From assembly GCF_014195505.1 (NCBI RefSeq), contig NZ_JACIBV010000001.1:3844001-3908000 (forward strand): a stretch of 64,000 nucleotides of DNA. Reading direction: 5' to 3'. The notes under the pieces are model-generated. The model did not search any database. It saw only the letters and a program-made list of their open reading frames with translations, and was not told the origin of the DNA. Shown here piece by piece: positions 52,582 to 64,000 of this stretch; within the stretch, counting starts at the first letter, position 1, and the number at the start of each line of letters is the position of its first letter. Made by a program: the position numbers and the translations under genes. This DNA is from Nonomuraea dietziae (GTDB lineage Bacteria; Actinomycetota; Actinomycetes; Streptosporangiales; Streptosporangiaceae).

Positions 52582-54426
52582 TCAGATGAGGGCGTGGGGT
52601 TCGGCGGAGCCGTACTCGACCAGGTGGGCGGCGCCCAGCAGCCAGCGGTCCTCGTCGCGCACCCTCACGTAGCCGAACCTGTCGGCGGAGAACACCTTGA
52701 TGCCGTCGGTCCTGCACTGCCGCATGAGCACCTCGTCCCAGCCCTCGGTCAGGTCGGCGAAGCCGATCGCGCGCAGCGCGTTACGGCGCGCCAGCAGCGT
52801 CGCCCCGTTGACCTCGGGCGTGTAGGTGTACTCCGACTCGGGCTGCTTCAGCAGCGTCGCGTGCGCCCCGCGCAGGTGCGCGTAGTAGGAGGCCTTGCCC
52901 ACGATGTCGGCCGTGCTGAAGAGGAAGGCGCGCCTGAGGTCGGCCAGGTAGTGCGAGCCGTACACGTCGCGGGGGTCCATGATCGCCACCAGGTCGGCCT
53001 CGCACAGGTCGAGCCCCCTGTTGAGCATGGCGCCGGTGCTCACGGACGGGTCCTGCTCCCTGAAGACCACCTCGCGGGGGGCGAGCACCTCTCGTGCCCG
53101 CTCCTCGATCGAGGGATGCCCGAAGACGATCACCTGGGTCACGCCCGACTGCTTGACGACCTGGGCGAGGGCGTGCTCCAGCCGCGAGGAGTCGGGCACG
53201 GGCAGGATCACCGAGATGTCCAGCGTCGCGCGTGCGCTGGGCAGGCCGATGGTCTCGAGCAGCTCGTCCACGCGCTCGGTCATGGTGCCCGCCGCGTAGG
53301 CCCTGCGCAGCGCGGCGTGCGCGCGGCGCGAGTCGGCCTCGGGGCCGATGGAGGTGCCGCAGGCGGCCAGCTCGGCGAGGCGCCAGTGCGGCGTGCCCGG
53401 CGGGCAGTCGACCGCCACGGGCCAGCGGTAGGACGTGAGCACGTCGGGGTAGCCGAGATGGGCGGGAAGCAGCTGCTCGAGCGTGAGAACCCGGTCGTAG
53501 CGCCCGCCCGACAGCGGCAGCGGGTTGTGCACGCGCGGCTGCACTGCGAACGGCAGGCGCGGCCAGCCCGCTGTGAGGTCGGTGGTGAAGCGGTACTCGA
53601 ACAGCTCGGCGGTGACGGCGTAGTCGGCGACCGTGCCGCCGGTGTGCCAGAAGACCGTGCGGATGCCGCGCGCGGCGCACCAGGCCAGCAGCTCGCGCAC
53701 CCCCTCGCCGGGCTCGCCGGTGATCTCCTCGGCCCAGGGCCCCTGCGTGACCGACTCGACCACGAGCAGGTGCGGCACCTCGGCGGCCAGCACGCGGGCG
53801 AAGTCGCGAGGGGTGAACCCGGTCGTCTGCCGCCACTCGTAGCGCAGCAGCGCCTCGGCGTGCGGGTCGGCGATCACGGCCGCGGTCAGGTGCGGGCGGG
53901 TGTTGGGTCCTGTCGGGATCCTGAACGGCTTGAGCCGTACCGACCTGCCCTCGACCGTCCTGGTGGTGCTGGTCGCCTGGAAGGCGGCGCCAGGACGGTC
54001 GTCCTTCTGCGCGGTGACGGCTATGGGCTTGCGCTTGGGCGCCACGGGCCGCTTGACCGGCTTCGCCGCGCCCTTCAGCCCCTTGGCCAGCCGGACGGGG
54101 TTGCTCTTGCCCGTCTTGATCGCGTCGCCGATGCGGTTCCACCTCGCGACCTTGAGCGAGGACAGCTTCCACTGGGCCACCTCGGCCTGGTAGCGCTGCT
54201 CGGCCAGCTCCTTGCGGAGCCGCTCCGCGGCCGTGCGCTCGGTCTCGAGCTCGCTCTCGGCCTCGGCCAGTCGCTCGTTCATCGACCTGAGCTCCTCGGT
54301 GGCCCTCTCGGCCTCCGCGAGCTTGGCCTGGGCGGCGTCCAGCAGCCTTGCCAGCTCCGCGGCGCGCTCCGCCTCGGCGATGGCGTCGCGCAGCGCGCGT
54401 CGCGTGCTCTCAAGCTCAGTAGTCAC
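52582..54426 (-). CDS. Coiled-coil protein with glycosyltransferase-like C-terminus, 614 aa
   Basis: GTG 54426 follows GGAGG. Residues 1-105 are a coiled coil (TELESTRRALRDAIAEAERA and so on), then a basic linker. A middle ~230-residue alpha/beta domain (VPHLLVVESVTQGPWAEEIT, ARGIRTVFWHTGG) resembles a GT-B-like or other Rossmann fold. The last ~230 residues are GT2-like (DISVILPVPDSSRLEHALAQ, STGAMLNRGLDLCEADLVAI, MDPRDVYGSHYLADLRRAF). The usual Asp-rich motif is changed to DPRD, so activity is uncertain. It is divergent from the asparagine-synthetase-like gene and probably works with it (inference). Confidence 0.8.
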   Translation of the reverse strand: MTTELESTRRALRDAIAEAERAAELARLLDAAQAKLAEAERATEELRSMNERLAEAESELETERTAAERLRKELAEQRYQAEVAQWKLSSLKVARWNRIGDAIKTGKSNPVRLAKGLKGAAKPVKRPVAPKRKPIAVTAQKDDRPGAAFQATSTTRTVEGRSVRLKPFRIPTGPNTRPHLTAAVIADPHAEALLRYEWRQTTGFTPRDFARVLAAEVPHLLVVESVTQGPWAEEITGEPGEGVRELLAWCAARGIRTVFWHTGGTVADYAVTAELFEYRFTTDLTAGWPRLPFAVQPRVHNPLPLSGGRYDRVLTLEQLLPAHLGYPDVLTSYRWPVAVDCPPGTPHWRLAELAACGTSIGPEADSRRAHAALRRAYAAGTMTERVDELLETIGLPSARATLDISVILPVPDSSRLEHALAQVVKQSGVTQVIVFGHPSIEERAREVLAPREVVFREQDPSVSTGAMLNRGLDLCEADLVAIMDPRDVYGSHYLADLRRAFLFSTADIVGKASYYAHLRGAHATLLKQPESEYTYTPEVNGATLLARRNALRAIGFADLTEGWDEVLMRQCRTDGIKVFSADRFGYVRVRDEDRWLLGAAHLVEYGSAEPHALI

Positions 54427-54496
54427 AGGCCCTCCGTCTCTCGGCCCGGCAAAGGATACTCTTTCGCTTGGAATCGGCGTTGAGGAGTGAGATCGC

Positions 54497-56140
54497 GTGC
54501 AGTGGCCGGCGTTCAATGTGAGGCCGTACGTATGCGGCGCCCTCGGCCGCTTCGACACGGGCCTGCTCGACAAACTCGCAGGGTCGGGGCCGAAGGTGCG
54601 CCCCGCCCTGCAGACGGCGGAGGCGGCCCTCTACAGCTCGCAGCCGCTGCCGCCCTACCATCGCACGCCCACGACGTTCGCCTTCTCCTGGGGCGAGCGC
54701 AGGCCCGCGCAGGCCGCCGACTGGATCACGGTCGCCGAGACCTACGAGACGCCCGGGCTGATCTCCGACGGCGCGCGCACGATCCTGCACGCGGGCGCGC
54801 TCGGTCTGGTCGACGTCTACTACGTGCGCACCGACGAGGCGATCTACTTCTCCTCGCTGCTGAAGCCCCTGCTCGAGCTCGTGCCCGTCGACATCGACTG
54901 GGCGGCGTGGGCCTCGATCATCCAGGTGACCTTCCCGCTGGGCGACGCCACGCCGTACGCGGGGATCAGGCGCCTGCCCGGCTCCAGCGCGCTGGTGCAC
55001 ACCGCCGAGGGGCTGTCCACCGAGCGGCGGCTGCCGCGCTGGCTGCGGCAGGAGCCCTACGAGGCCTGGCGCAGCGCCGGGGAGTTGCTGGAGATCCTGC
55101 ACGCGGTCTACGACGAGTACGAGGGCCGTCCGCTCCTTGTGCCGGTCAGCGGCGGCTACGACTCGCGGCTGCTGTGCTCGGTGGCGGTGGCGAAGGGCGC
55201 CGACGTGGAGTCGTGGACGACCAGTCCCGACGACGGCACCGACACCGACATCGCCTTCGCCCGCGCGATCACCCGCGAGCTCGGCGTACGGCACCGCGTG
55301 ATCACCCAGGACGCCGCCGCCTATCCAGGCGACGCGCTGGAGGTGGCGCGGCGTCTCGAGTTCATGACGCCGCACCACGCCTGGTACGCCCCCTTCGCCA
55401 AGGAGGTGCACGGCTCCGGCCGCGTCCTGATCGACGGCCTGGCCGGCGGGCCGCTGCTGAAGAACTTCATGGTCAGCGGTGCGGCCCTGGAGGCCAGGAC
55501 GCAGCAGGAGCGCTCGGCCGCGGTGCTGAGCTCGCTCTCGCTCGGCGCGCCGTCCACGCCGTTCCTGTCCGAGGCGGCCGAGGGCTGGATCGGGCAGGTC
55601 GTGCGCGAGCAGTTCGACGCCTCCACCTCGATGCTCCACGGGCACAGGGCCGAGCTGCCGCTGTCGGTGCTGCACACCCGCACCGTGCGCGGCATCGCCC
55701 GCTCGGCGGTCAACCTGGTGGGCCCCGAGGCCTCCTTCGCCGGGCCGTTCATCCACCCCGACTTCTTCGACGCCGCGCTGTCGGTGGGGGTGGCGCGCAA
55801 GGACAAGGGCCGCTTCTACAGGGAGGTCCTGCACGCCGCCAACCCGCGCGTGGCCGCTCTGCCGTCCACGAACGTGGTCAAGCAGCCGCTGCAGCGGGTG
55901 CCCCTGCGCTCGACCGCCGCGCCCGCCCGCGCCTACTCCCACACGATGCTCGGCAAGGTCGCCGAGCGTGCTCCCTGGCTGCTGTCGGAGGGCCTGCACG
56001 AGGTGATCTCGTCCGGGCCCGACGCTCTCACCAGGTTCAGCGGCTGGAACGACAGGTTCTGGGTGCGGGGTCTCGTGCTGTTCGGCGCGTGGCTGACCGA
56101 CTACGAGAACGACCTCACGGAGCTTGCTCCGCCGTTCTGA
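54497..56140 (+). CDS. Asparagine-synthetase-like amide or ester-forming enzyme, 547 aa
   Basis: The C-terminal half is an ATP-pyrophosphatase synthetase domain with the PP-loop LLVPVSGGYDSRLLCSVA and DDGTDTDIAFARAITREL. The N-terminal ~200 residues have the fold length of a glutaminase domain, but no N-terminal Cys is present (MQWPAFNVRPY), so ammonia from glutamine is unlikely. Such Cys-less members adenylate a carboxylate and join it to a bound amine (beta-lactam or lasso cyclases) or modify surface sugars. No lasso precursor or protease is nearby. With a glycosyltransferase next door, glycan modification is favoured (inference). GTG 54497 follows GAGGAG. Confidence 0.82.
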   Translation: MQWPAFNVRPYVCGALGRFDTGLLDKLAGSGPKVRPALQTAEAALYSSQPLPPYHRTPTTFAFSWGERRPAQAADWITVAETYETPGLISDGARTILHAGALGLVDVYYVRTDEAIYFSSLLKPLLELVPVDIDWAAWASIIQVTFPLGDATPYAGIRRLPGSSALVHTAEGLSTERRLPRWLRQEPYEAWRSAGELLEILHAVYDEYEGRPLLVPVSGGYDSRLLCSVAVAKGADVESWTTSPDDGTDTDIAFARAITRELGVRHRVITQDAAAYPGDALEVARRLEFMTPHHAWYAPFAKEVHGSGRVLIDGLAGGPLLKNFMVSGAALEARTQQERSAAVLSSLSLGAPSTPFLSEAAEGWIGQVVREQFDASTSMLHGHRAELPLSVLHTRTVRGIARSAVNLVGPEASFAGPFIHPDFFDAALSVGVARKDKGRFYREVLHAANPRVAALPSTNVVKQPLQRVPLRSTAAPARAYSHTMLGKVAERAPWLLSEGLHEVISSGPDALTRFSGWNDRFWVRGLVLFGAWLTDYENDLTELAPPF

Positions 56141-56476
56141 CAGGCACGGAGAACGCAGGGTAACGCCACAAGCACGTACCGGTCTCGCGGGCATTACAGG
56201 CGGTCGAAGCAAGGGGATTATGGACGGTCCCCCGGGCTGGTAGTGTTCGGCCCGTACCAATGAAAAAACGTACGCTGCTTTCGGCCTTCAGGGCCTCCGA
56301 GCTGCACGTTTTTCATTGAAAAGCGCCGCATACAACCGGAGCCTCCAGGTCACAGATCTGGTTCCGGCAGGGCCTGGGGTTCGCAGGGATGACGACTCCA
56401 GCGGCGCGGTCACCACACAACACACCGGGGCATCCGGTGACTTCGTCCTGCCCACATCTCCTTCTGTGAGCGTCAT
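56141..56476. promoter_or_regulatory. Upstream region of treS with an AT-rich inverted repeat
   Basis: This 336-base gap has no family-like gene. Its main feature is an inverted repeat: CAATGAAAAAACGT (56258-56271) against ACGTTTTTCATTG (56306-56318), with one extra A in the left arm. The arms are much more AT-rich than the surroundings. A 19-codon plus-strand frame (56260-56319) starts in the left arm and stops in the right. The rest (56320-56476) shows no clear motif and only a weak ribosome site before the treS ATG. Confidence 0.6.
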
Positions 56477-58125
<1,649 letters not shown>

Positions 58126-58150
<25 letters not shown>

Positions 58151-60395
58151 GTTCCCAGCTGGGCGCGGGCCGCGCGGCGCGCTGGAAGCAGCGCCACCGC
58201 GAGGGCCGCGCCCACTGCCGCGGTGACGGCCACGGTCAGCGTCAGGGCCGAGGGCGGCCTGCCGATGCCCGCGCCCACGCCGCTGGTGTGGCCCTGCAGG
58301 TCGATCAGGCTCGTCACGACGAAGGAACCCGCCGCGGTGCCCAGGACGACGCCCAGCACCACGAGCACCCCCGTGCCGGTGACGAGCGTGGCCATGACCT
58401 GGCGCGGGGTCAGCCCCATCGCCTTCAGCACCGCCAGGTCGAGGGCGTGGTCACGCAGCCCCAGCGCGCTGGCGGTCAGCAGGTTGGCCAGGCCGATCAG
58501 CGCCAGCACGACGATCAGCGCGACGATGACCGCCCTGATGATCGACAGTCGTTCGGCGGGGTTGACCACGCGCTGGATCTCCAGTCCCTCCCCCGACGCG
58601 GTCAGCAGCCTGTCGCGCACGTCGGCGGGGTCGGCGCCCTTCTTCAACGCCAGGCCCCAGAACTCGGGCGGCACCACGTCCTTGGCCGCGAGACTGTCGA
58701 CGCCGAGCGACAGCACCTGCCCGTCGAGGTCGGGCTCGACGGTCCTGCCGACGATGCGCACGATCAGCGGGGTGCCGCCGACCGACAGCCACACCCTGTC
58801 GCCGATCTTCACCTTGAGCAGGTCGAGCAGCCCCTGCCCCGCGACGGCCTCGCCTCTGTCGGCGTACATCCGGCCCTCGGCCACGGGGAAGGGGTAGGGC
58901 GCGCCCGAGCCGCCGATCGCGCGCACCCTGATGGACCTGGCCACGCCGGGAACCAGCGCGTCGACGTCCGCGCCCGGATAGACCTCGCGCACGCCAGGGT
59001 CGAGCTGGGCCGCGCGCTTCGCCTCCTCGGGTGTCAGCTTGACCGGGCGGACCAGCAGCTGGGCGTGCTGGCCCACCTGCTCGGGATGGGCGAGGAAGTT
59101 GTCGAGCGTGGCCCAGACGCCGAGCCCGATGGTGATCATCATCATCGGCACCGCGAGCCCGAACGTGGTCAGGAAGGCGGGCACCCGCCTGCTGAAGGCG
59201 TCGCGGGCGCCCAGGACGAGCGCGGGCGGCAGCCGTACCAGCAGAGCCAGCTTGGCCAGCCTGGACAGGTGGCCGCGCGGCGGCGCCGAGGGCGCCGCGG
59301 GGATGGGCGGGGTGCGGCTGCCGCGCCAGGCGGGCAGCCCGACGGCCACCAGCACCACCAGCGCGGTGCCGGCCGTGATCGCCACCAGCGGCACCAGGGC
59401 GACGGCGGTCCTGTCGAGCACCAGCCAGGTGACCAGCCACCCCGGCAGGACGCCGAGGGCGATGCCCAGCAGGCCCAGCGCGCCGTGCTCGACGAGCAGC
59501 AGCCCGGCCACCTGGCCGCGGGTGAAGCCCATGGACTTCAGCGTGGCCAGGTCACGCAGCTGGGCGAGGACCCGCCCGCCCGCCGCGTTGGCCAGCGCGA
59601 GCGCGGCGGCCACCAGGCCGACGATGCCGAACAGCGCGAGCAGCGTGCCGAGGAGCCTGTTGTCGAGCTCCATCGCGTCGCGCACCTCGCGCCAGGTGTA
59701 GACGCGCTGCACCTCCTCGTCGAGCATCACGACCACGCGCTGGGAGACGAACTGGGTGGACTCCGGGTCGGCCAGGCGCAGGCCCGTCACCCATTCGCTG
59801 CGGCCGAGCTCGGGCTCGATCCTGTCGAGCTTCTCCGGCAGCACCCAGATCAGGCCTGGCGTCCACTCGGGGTAGAAGCCCTGGTCGGCGGAGTCGGCGA
59901 TGCCGCGCACGTACAGCACGTGGCGGGCGCCGCTGAGCGCGGTCACGTTCACGGGGCTGCCCACGCCGAGGCCGAGCGCCCTGGCGAAGGAGCGCTCGAC
60001 GACCGCGCCGTCGGGCTGCGAGGAGGTCAGCCAGCCGCCCTCCGCGACGACGGGCCTGGCCACCTCGGGCGGCGTCACCGGCATCGCGCGCAGCGCGGCG
60101 GGCGCCTTCCTGCCCTCCTCCAGCAGCGTCACGGGCGCCGTGCGGTAGGGCCCCGCCGCCTGGGTGACGCCGTCGATCTCCCTGAGCGCGACGACCTGCG
60201 GCCTGTCCTTGGTGTGGACCCACAGGTGCGCGCCGTTGGTCTGGGAGAACAGGCCCCGCCACGGGTTGGTGCTGTCCTCGAGCAGCGTGGCGGCGGTGAT
60301 CAGCGCGGCCACGATCGCGGCGATGGTCGCCACGGTGAGGACGGCCTGGCCGCGCCTGGCCCGCAGGTCGGCCCTGATCCATCGGGCTCCGGCTC

Positions 60396-60399
<4 letters not shown>
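58126..60399 (-). CDS. FtsX-type ABC transporter permease, 757 aa
   Basis: Two FtsX/MacB-type core domains are visible. After an N-terminal helix ([20 protein letters not shown]) and a ~200-residue extracellular part comes the first helix group ([20 protein letters not shown] to [13 protein letters not shown]). A second extracellular part follows, then the last group ([20 protein letters not shown] to [19 protein letters not shown]). Such permeases move lipoproteins or peptides, or signal mechanically; they are not simple importers. The start overlaps the ATPase stop by four bases. The stop lies inside the end of treS. Confidence 0.88.
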
Positions 60400-61123
<724 letters not shown>

Positions 61124-61127
<4 letters not shown>

Positions 61128-61630
61128 GCGAGGTCCTCCTGGCAGCGTTCGAGCCAGTCGAGGTCGGCCTGCAGGTGCAGCATGGCTCCCTCGATCAGCA
61201 GAAGCGCGACCTGATTCCCCTGATCGGTCCGCTCGGCGAGTTCGTTGAGGTCGCGCATCAGCGCGAGGTAGTGACGGCGCTGGCGGTTGATCAGCGCCAT
61301 CCGGTCGGCGATGCCGGTCAGCGGGGCGAGGACGAGTTTCATGAAGAACTCGTCGCGCACCCTCGGACCCTCCGTGGGCTCGTCCACCCAGTCGGTGAGC
61401 GCGTCGCGGCCCTTGCCCGTCAGATAGTAGACCTTCTTGTTGGGTCTGTTGGACTGTTCGACGTCGACGGCCCTGACCAGCCCGTCCTTCTCCAGCCGGC
61501 CGAGCGTCACATAGATCTGGCCGATGTTGGGCGAAGGGTAGGCGCTGCCGAAGGTTTGCTCGAGGGCCTGCTTGAGTTCGTAGCCGTGGGCAGGTTCCTT
61601 CGCGAGGAGCGCCAGCAGGTGCAGCCGCAC
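61124..61630 (-). CDS. PadR-family transcriptional regulator, 168 aa
   Basis: The N-terminal winged helix (LLALLAKEPAHGYELKQALE, NIGQIYVTLGRLEKDGLV, KKVYYLTGKGRDALTDWV) is a clear PadR domain; a C-terminal helical dimerisation part follows. GAGGAGGT directly before VGV means the second GTG (61630) has proper spacing, so I start there rather than at GTG 61636. It probably represses its own operon, including the FtsX-type transporter, through the palindrome at 61691. Confidence 0.92.
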
Positions 61631-61690
61631 GCCCACCTCCTCGTTACGGGCTCGTTACGGAGATATCCGTTGACGTTCAGATTAGCGCTG

Positions 61691-61724
61691 TGCATAACAT
61701 GAATGCATCTACCTAACACGAATG
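61691..61724. promoter_or_regulatory. Candidate PadR operator in the divergent gap
   Basis: TGCAT, seven bases, ATGCA forms a perfect palindrome at 61691-61707. The half-sequence TAACATGAATG (61695) recurs 19 bases on as TAACACGAATG (61714). The 120-base gap serves both the PadR operon and the sugar-binding lipoprotein gene, so both may be controlled from here. Confidence 0.5.
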
Positions 61725-61750
61725 TAATCCGGTAGAAATTTGGAGGTCAC

Positions 61751-62968
61751 GTGTTCCGCCCCCTGTCCGTGATGCTGCTCGCGCTCCTGGTGGCCGGATG
61801 CGCGGCGGCGACGGAAGAGGGCGGCGAGGACCCCAAGGGTCCGATCACCTTCGCCACGGGACGCGACACCACCGGCTACCTGCAACCCCTGCTGGACCGG
61901 TGGAACAAGGCGCATCCCGCGCAGAAGGTGACGCTGCTCGAGCTGCCTGAGGCGGCCGACGAGCAGCGAGCACAGCTGGTGGCCAACCTGCAGGCCAGGA
62001 GCGACCGCTACGACGTGCTCGGACTCGACGTGGTCTGGACGGCGGAGTTCGCCGACAACGGCTGGATCATCCCCCTGGAGCGCGGGAGCTTCCCGCTCGA
62101 CAGGTTCCTGCCGCCCGTCGTCGACACCGCGGTCTACAAGGGCAAGCTCTGGGCAGTGCCGTACACCAGCAACGCAGGGCTTCTCTACTACCGCAAGGAC
62201 CTGGTGAAGAAGCCGCCCACGACCTGGGCCCAGCTTCGCTCCCAGGCTCTTTCGGCAACCAAGAAGCATGACATAGGCGGCTATGCGGGCCAGCTGGCCG
62301 CCTACGAAGGACTCACCGTCAACTTCGCCGAGGCCGTGCAGTCGGCGGGCGGCACGCTCCCCGACCTCGACCAGGCCAAGGCCAAGCAGGCTCTCGACTT
62401 CTTCACCCAGGGGCTGCGCGAGGGATGGATCCCCCCTCAGGCCCTGAACTACAAGGAGGAGGAGTCGAGGCTCGCCTTCCAGAACGGCCAGCTCGTCTTC
62501 GCCCGCAACTGGCCCCACGCGTACGGCCCCGCCACCCAGTCCAAGGTGGCAGGCAAGTTCGCGGTGACCAGGCTGCCGGGCCTCGACGGGCCAGGATCGA
62601 GCTCACTGGGCGGCGCCAACCTGGCGATCAGCGCCTACTCCAAGCGGCAGAACACCGCCCAGGAGTTCATCAAGTACTTCACCAGCCTGGAGAACGAGCG
62701 CCGCGTCCTGACGGAAGGGTCCTTCCCTCCCGTGTGGGCGGAGCTCTACGACGACCCTGCGCTGATCAAGCGTTTCCCTTACCTGCCGGTGCTCAAAGAG
62801 AGCATTCTCGCGGCCAAGCCTCGGCCGGTGAGCGCCAACTACAACCAGTTGAGCCTGGTGGTCGCGAGCGCGGTCTCCAAAGCGCTCAGCCCGCCCTACG
62901 ACCAGTCCACCGATGACGTGGCCGCCTCCATGAAAGCGGAGTTGGCCGAGATCGTCGCAACCCAGTGA
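61751..62968 (+). CDS. Sugar ABC transporter solute-binding lipoprotein, 405 aa
   Basis: A lipoprotein signal with lipobox LLVAGC gives a Cys anchor at residue 17. The mature protein is a family-1 extracellular solute-binding fold (KGPITFATGRDTTGYLQPLL, YDVLGLDVVWTAEFADNGWI, AVPYTSNAGLLYYRKDLVKK), resembling trehalose/maltose-binding proteins such as LpqY/ThuE. GTG 61751 has a perfect GGAGG. Permease genes, if present, lie beyond the window. treS is close by, so trehalose or maltose is a reasonable guess (inference). Confidence 0.87.
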   Translation: MFRPLSVMLLALLVAGCAAATEEGGEDPKGPITFATGRDTTGYLQPLLDRWNKAHPAQKVTLLELPEAADEQRAQLVANLQARSDRYDVLGLDVVWTAEFADNGWIIPLERGSFPLDRFLPPVVDTAVYKGKLWAVPYTSNAGLLYYRKDLVKKPPTTWAQLRSQALSATKKHDIGGYAGQLAAYEGLTVNFAEAVQSAGGTLPDLDQAKAKQALDFFTQGLREGWIPPQALNYKEEESRLAFQNGQLVFARNWPHAYGPATQSKVAGKFAVTRLPGLDGPGSSSLGGANLAISAYSKRQNTAQEFIKYFTSLENERRVLTEGSFPPVWAELYDDPALIKRFPYLPVLKESILAAKPRPVSANYNQLSLVVASAVSKALSPPYDQSTDDVAASMKAELAEIVATQ

Positions 62969-62984
62969 TTCGAGGTCAGGCATC

Positions 62985-64000
62985 ATGCGAAAAGCAGTTG
63001 TTCTGGCGGGGCTCGCCGTAGCCATCGCCGCGTGCGGCAACGCGCCGAGCACCACCCCCCAGGAGACGGGCGCCGCCAGCTCGGCCGCCCCCGCCAAGAA
63101 GACGCTGGAGGGGGTGAAGATCGAGGTCGCCGCCAAGTGGACGGGCGAGGAGCAGACCAACTTCGAGGCGGTGCTCAAGGCCTTCCAGGAGAAGACCGGC
63201 GCCCAGGTCACCTACGCCTCCACAGGTGAGGACACCGGCGCCTACCTCGGCCCGCGCATCCAGGGTGGCAGCCCGCCCGACGTGGCGATCCTTCCCCAGC
63301 CCGGTCTGGTGCAGCAGTACGCCGACCAGAAGGCGCTCAAGCCCCTCACCGCCGAGGTCCAGAAGCAGATCGACGACAACTACACCCCGTACTGGAAGGA
63401 GCTCGGCTCCGCGGGCGGCCAGGTGTACGGCGTGCTCGTCAAGGCCGCGCACAAGTCGATCATCTGGTACCGCGACGCCGCGTTCACCGACGCCGGCGTG
63501 CAGGCCCCGACCACCTGGGACGAGCTGATGAAGACCGCGCAGGCGGTCTCCGACTCCGGCACCCCGCCGTTCTCGCTGTGCGGCGCCTCCGGCTGGACGC
63601 TCACCGACCTGTTCGAGAACGTCTACCTCTCGACCGCGGGCCCCGAGAAGTACGACCAGCTCGCCAAGCACGAGATCCCCTGGACCGACGCCTCCGTGGT
63701 GACCGCGCTGGAGAAGATGGCCGGCATCTTCGGCAAGAAGGACTACATGGTCGGCGGCAACACCGGCGCCCTGCAGACCGACTTCCCGACCTGCGTGACC
63801 CAGGTGTACGGCCAGGACAAGGGCGCGATGGTCATCGAGGCCGACTTCGTGGCCGCCTCCGCCACCCAGTCCGGCGCGAAGATCGGCGAGACCGCGAAGA
63901 TCTTCCCCTTCCCGAAGGTCGGCGACACCGCTCCCGTCGTGCTGGGCGGCGACATCGCCGTGGCGCTGAAGGACTCCCCCGGCGCGATGGCGCTGCTGGA
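62985..64000 (+). CDS. Second sugar-binding lipoprotein, 3' end beyond window
   Basis: About 338 residues are visible. The signal ends in LAVAIAACG, a lipobox with Cys at about residue 17, then a Thr/Ala/Ser-rich linker. The binding fold (VKIEVAAKWTGEEQTNFEAV, PPDVAILPQPGLVQQYADQK, KSIIWYRDAAFTDAGVQAPT) is a distinct solute-binding protein with alpha-glucoside-binding character. It is 16 bases after the first lipoprotein gene with GAGGTCAGG as ribosome site. Two different binding proteins in tandem are unusual; the second probably heads the permease operon beyond the edge. Confidence 0.88.
   Translation, partial: MRKAVVLAGLAVAIAACGNAPSTTPQETGAASSAAPAKKTLEGVKIEVAAKWTGEEQTNFEAVLKAFQEKTGAQVTYASTGEDTGAYLGPRIQGGSPPDVAILPQPGLVQQYADQKALKPLTAEVQKQIDDNYTPYWKELGSAGGQVYGVLVKAAHKSIIWYRDAAFTDAGVQAPTTWDELMKTAQAVSDSGTPPFSLCGASGWTLTDLFENVYLSTAGPEKYDQLAKHEIPWTDASVVTALEKMAGIFGKKDYMVGGNTGALQTDFPTCVTQVYGQDKGAMVIEADFVAASATQSGAKIGETAKIFPFPKVGDTAPVVLGGDIAVALKDSPGAMALL

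Noticed and set aside
54497..56140. Lasso-peptide cyclase
   Set aside because: The Cys-less synthetase fold fits, but no precursor peptide, transglutaminase-like protease or recognition protein is nearby.

Overview
The window is very GC-rich. Third codon positions are nearly all G or C, GTG starts are common, and genes often overlap by 4 bases. It carries the actinobacterial housekeeping order (lysA-hom, thrC-thrB-rho-rpmE-prfA-prmC-YrdC, glyA, wecA-atpI-atpBEFHAGDC). I infer a filamentous actinomycete chromosome, probably Streptosporangiales. The genus is not proven from sequence alone. No rRNA, tRNA, CRISPR array, IS element or phage module was seen.

Layout. (1) 1-7284, minus strand: a tight six-gene operon, cut by the window start. 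In transcription order it encodes a J-domain-like protein, a divergent Hsp70, a kinase-like protein with apparently degenerate catalytic motifs plus helical repeats, a membrane-anchored repeat protein, a 95-residue protein and a further repeat protein. I know no characterised function for this set, and it is my best candidate for an undescribed system. (2) 7.4-14.3 kb: aldehyde dehydrogenase plus TetR, a STAS protein, a DesK/DesR-like two-component system with an ABC-2 exporter, and a PduO-type cobalamin adenosyltransferase. (3) 14.3-25.1 kb: a DUF2550-like protein, the complete F1Fo ATP synthase operon, a WecA-like transferase and glyA. atpA as given carries a one-base frameshift near its 3' end. 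(4) 25.2-28.0 kb: a small helical protein and an 813-residue protein built from three different repeat arrays. (5) 28.1-37.3 kb: YrdC-type synthase, prmC, prfA, rpmE, a secreted protein, rho, thrB and thrC. (6) 37.4-48.9 kb: six glycosyltransferase-like genes and a small membrane/coiled-coil protein, then two membrane proteins. This block separates thrC from hom, which are usually neighbours in actinobacteria. (7) 49.0-52.4 kb: hom, lysA and nrtL. (8) 52.6-58.2 kb: a coiled-coil glycosyltransferase-like gene divergent from an asparagine-synthetase-like gene, then trehalose synthase treS. (9) 58.1-64.0 kb: a PadR-regulated FtsX-type ABC system and two sugar-binding lipoproteins, the second cut by the window end.

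How they work together. The aspartate-family genes make lysine, homoserine and threonine. prfA, prmC, rpmE, the YrdC enzyme and rho serve translation and transcription termination. The glycosyltransferase blocks on both sides of nrtL-lysA-hom share domain types and probably build one surface glycan or glycoconjugate (inference). treS and the sugar-binding lipoproteins suggest local alpha-glucan or trehalose handling.
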